A DNA stretch of 32,320 nucleotides from Planctomycetia bacterium (GTDB lineage Bacteria > Planctomycetota > UBA1135 > UBA2386): positions 1 to 32,320 of the forward strand of contig SXPB01000218.1 of the NCBI GenBank assembly GCA_005776475.1. Reading direction: 5' to 3'. How positions within the stretch are numbered: position 1 is the stretch's first letter; every line of letters begins with the position of its first letter. Below the pieces are notes generated by a model. The model was not told where the DNA came from, did not search any database, and saw nothing but the letters and a program-made list of their open reading frames with translations. Below, piece by piece: positions 31,836-32,320 of the stretch. Position numbers and translations under genes: made by a program.

Positions 31836-32320
31836 GTGGCGAAGGCGCGAGTGCTGGTCGTCGACGACGAACGCGACCTGGCCGAGTCGACCGCCTACTT
31901 CCTGGAGCGGGCCGGGTTCGCGGCCGAGTTCGTGACCTCGGCCGAGGCGGCGCAGGCGGCGATGGCGCAGGCGCCGTTCGCGGTCGTCGTCACCGACGTG
32001 CGCATGCCGCGCATGTCGGGCATGGAGCTGCTGGCGGCGATCAAGCAATCCGATCCCGACATCGAAGTGCTGCTGCTGACGGGCTACCCCGACCTGCAGA
32101 TGGCCGTGGCGGCGATCAAGCAGGGGGCCTTCGACTACCTGGCCAAGCCGTTCGCCGAGAAGGACCTGCTTGAACGCGTCGCCAAAGCCGCGGCGCATCG
32201 TCAGGTGAAGGACAACAACGAGGGGTTGCGCGAACGGCTGCGGTCGGGGCCCGCGGGGCGCCGCCTGATCCACGCGGCGCCGTCGTTCGCCGATGCGATC
32301 GCGATGCTGGAACGCGCCGC
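31836..32320 (+). CDS. Response regulator with receiver domain, probably NtrC/AtoC-like (5' part)
   Basis: 161 codons are in the window; the gene runs off the right edge. The receiver domain covers about 4-120: LVVDDERD (Asp10, Asp11), phospho-accepting Asp54 in VVVTDVRMP, LLLTGYPD and Lys in LAKPF. The part after it (RRLIHAAPSFADAIAMLERA) resembles the start of the AAA+ sigma-54 interaction domain of NtrC-type regulators, but too little is present to be sure. The GTG at 31836 has GGGAGG 8 nt upstream; a GTG at 31830 that overlaps the fur stop would be too close to that site. It is in one unit with fur. Confidence 0.9.
   Translation, partial: MAKARVLVVDDERDLAESTAYFLERAGFAAEFVTSAEAAQAAMAQAPFAVVVTDVRMPRMSGMELLAAIKQSDPDIEVLLLTGYPDLQMAVAAIKQGAFDYLAKPFAEKDLLERVAKAAAHRQVKDNNEGLRERLRSGPAGRRLIHAAPSFADAIAMLERA

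Overview
The window is a GC-rich, densely packed chromosomal stretch that reads best as a member of the Planctomycetota, probably one of the marine high-GC lineages. Pointers are a soluble-kinase-TM-repeat Ser/Thr kinase, several very large secreted proteins built of Ig-like, propeller, FG-GAP and golvesin-type modules, glycine/proline-rich C-terminal domains shared by unrelated secreted proteins, an Lgt with a long insertion, and a long U32 protein. The assignment is inference from content; no rRNA, tRNA, CRISPR array or insertion sequence was seen. Genes switch strand often and real operons are short.

Left part (1-8.2 kb): the start of prfC leaves the window on the minus strand, behind a 1151-residue PknB-type kinase. 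Divergent from the kinase is a soluble GAF-histidine kinase-receiver hybrid. A minus-strand pair follows, an EboA-domain protein and a TatD-like hydrolase (eboA-eboB of the ebo cluster), without the other ebo genes next to it. lgt (lipoprotein maturation) is divergent from that pair.

Middle part (8.2-17.8 kb): a 963-residue Ig-like lipoprotein is translationally coupled to queC (7-deazaguanine synthesis, archaeal-type motif). An orphan type IV pilin-like protein lies on the minus strand, then a dihydropteroate synthase resembling the Sul branch, a TonB-dependent receptor, and a two-gene unit of a coiled-coil protein and a divergent actin-fold ATPase that ends in a strong hairpin.

Right part (17.8-32.3 kb): a 992-residue cell-wall amidase with a split catalytic domain is divergent from an 839-residue protein of about 14 propeller-type repeats. 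Then come a methyltransferase, chorismate mutase, and an FG-GAP protein whose reading frame is interrupted by a single in-frame TGA followed at the right distance by a bacterial SECIS-like hairpin, so it is probably a selenoprotein. A U32 peptidase/RlhA-like protein, a small membrane protein with a lipoprotein, purD, fur and the start of a response regulator complete the window.

Two global observations: many genes have a TANNNT hexamer ending about 6-14 nt before the start codon and no Shine-Dalgarno sequence, which suggests widespread leaderless mRNAs; and the predicted selenoprotein implies that selA/selB/selC/selD should exist elsewhere in this genome. I regard the selenoprotein as the most exciting item here, followed by the actin-like/coiled-coil pair, the isolated eboAB pair and the Sul-like DHPS.
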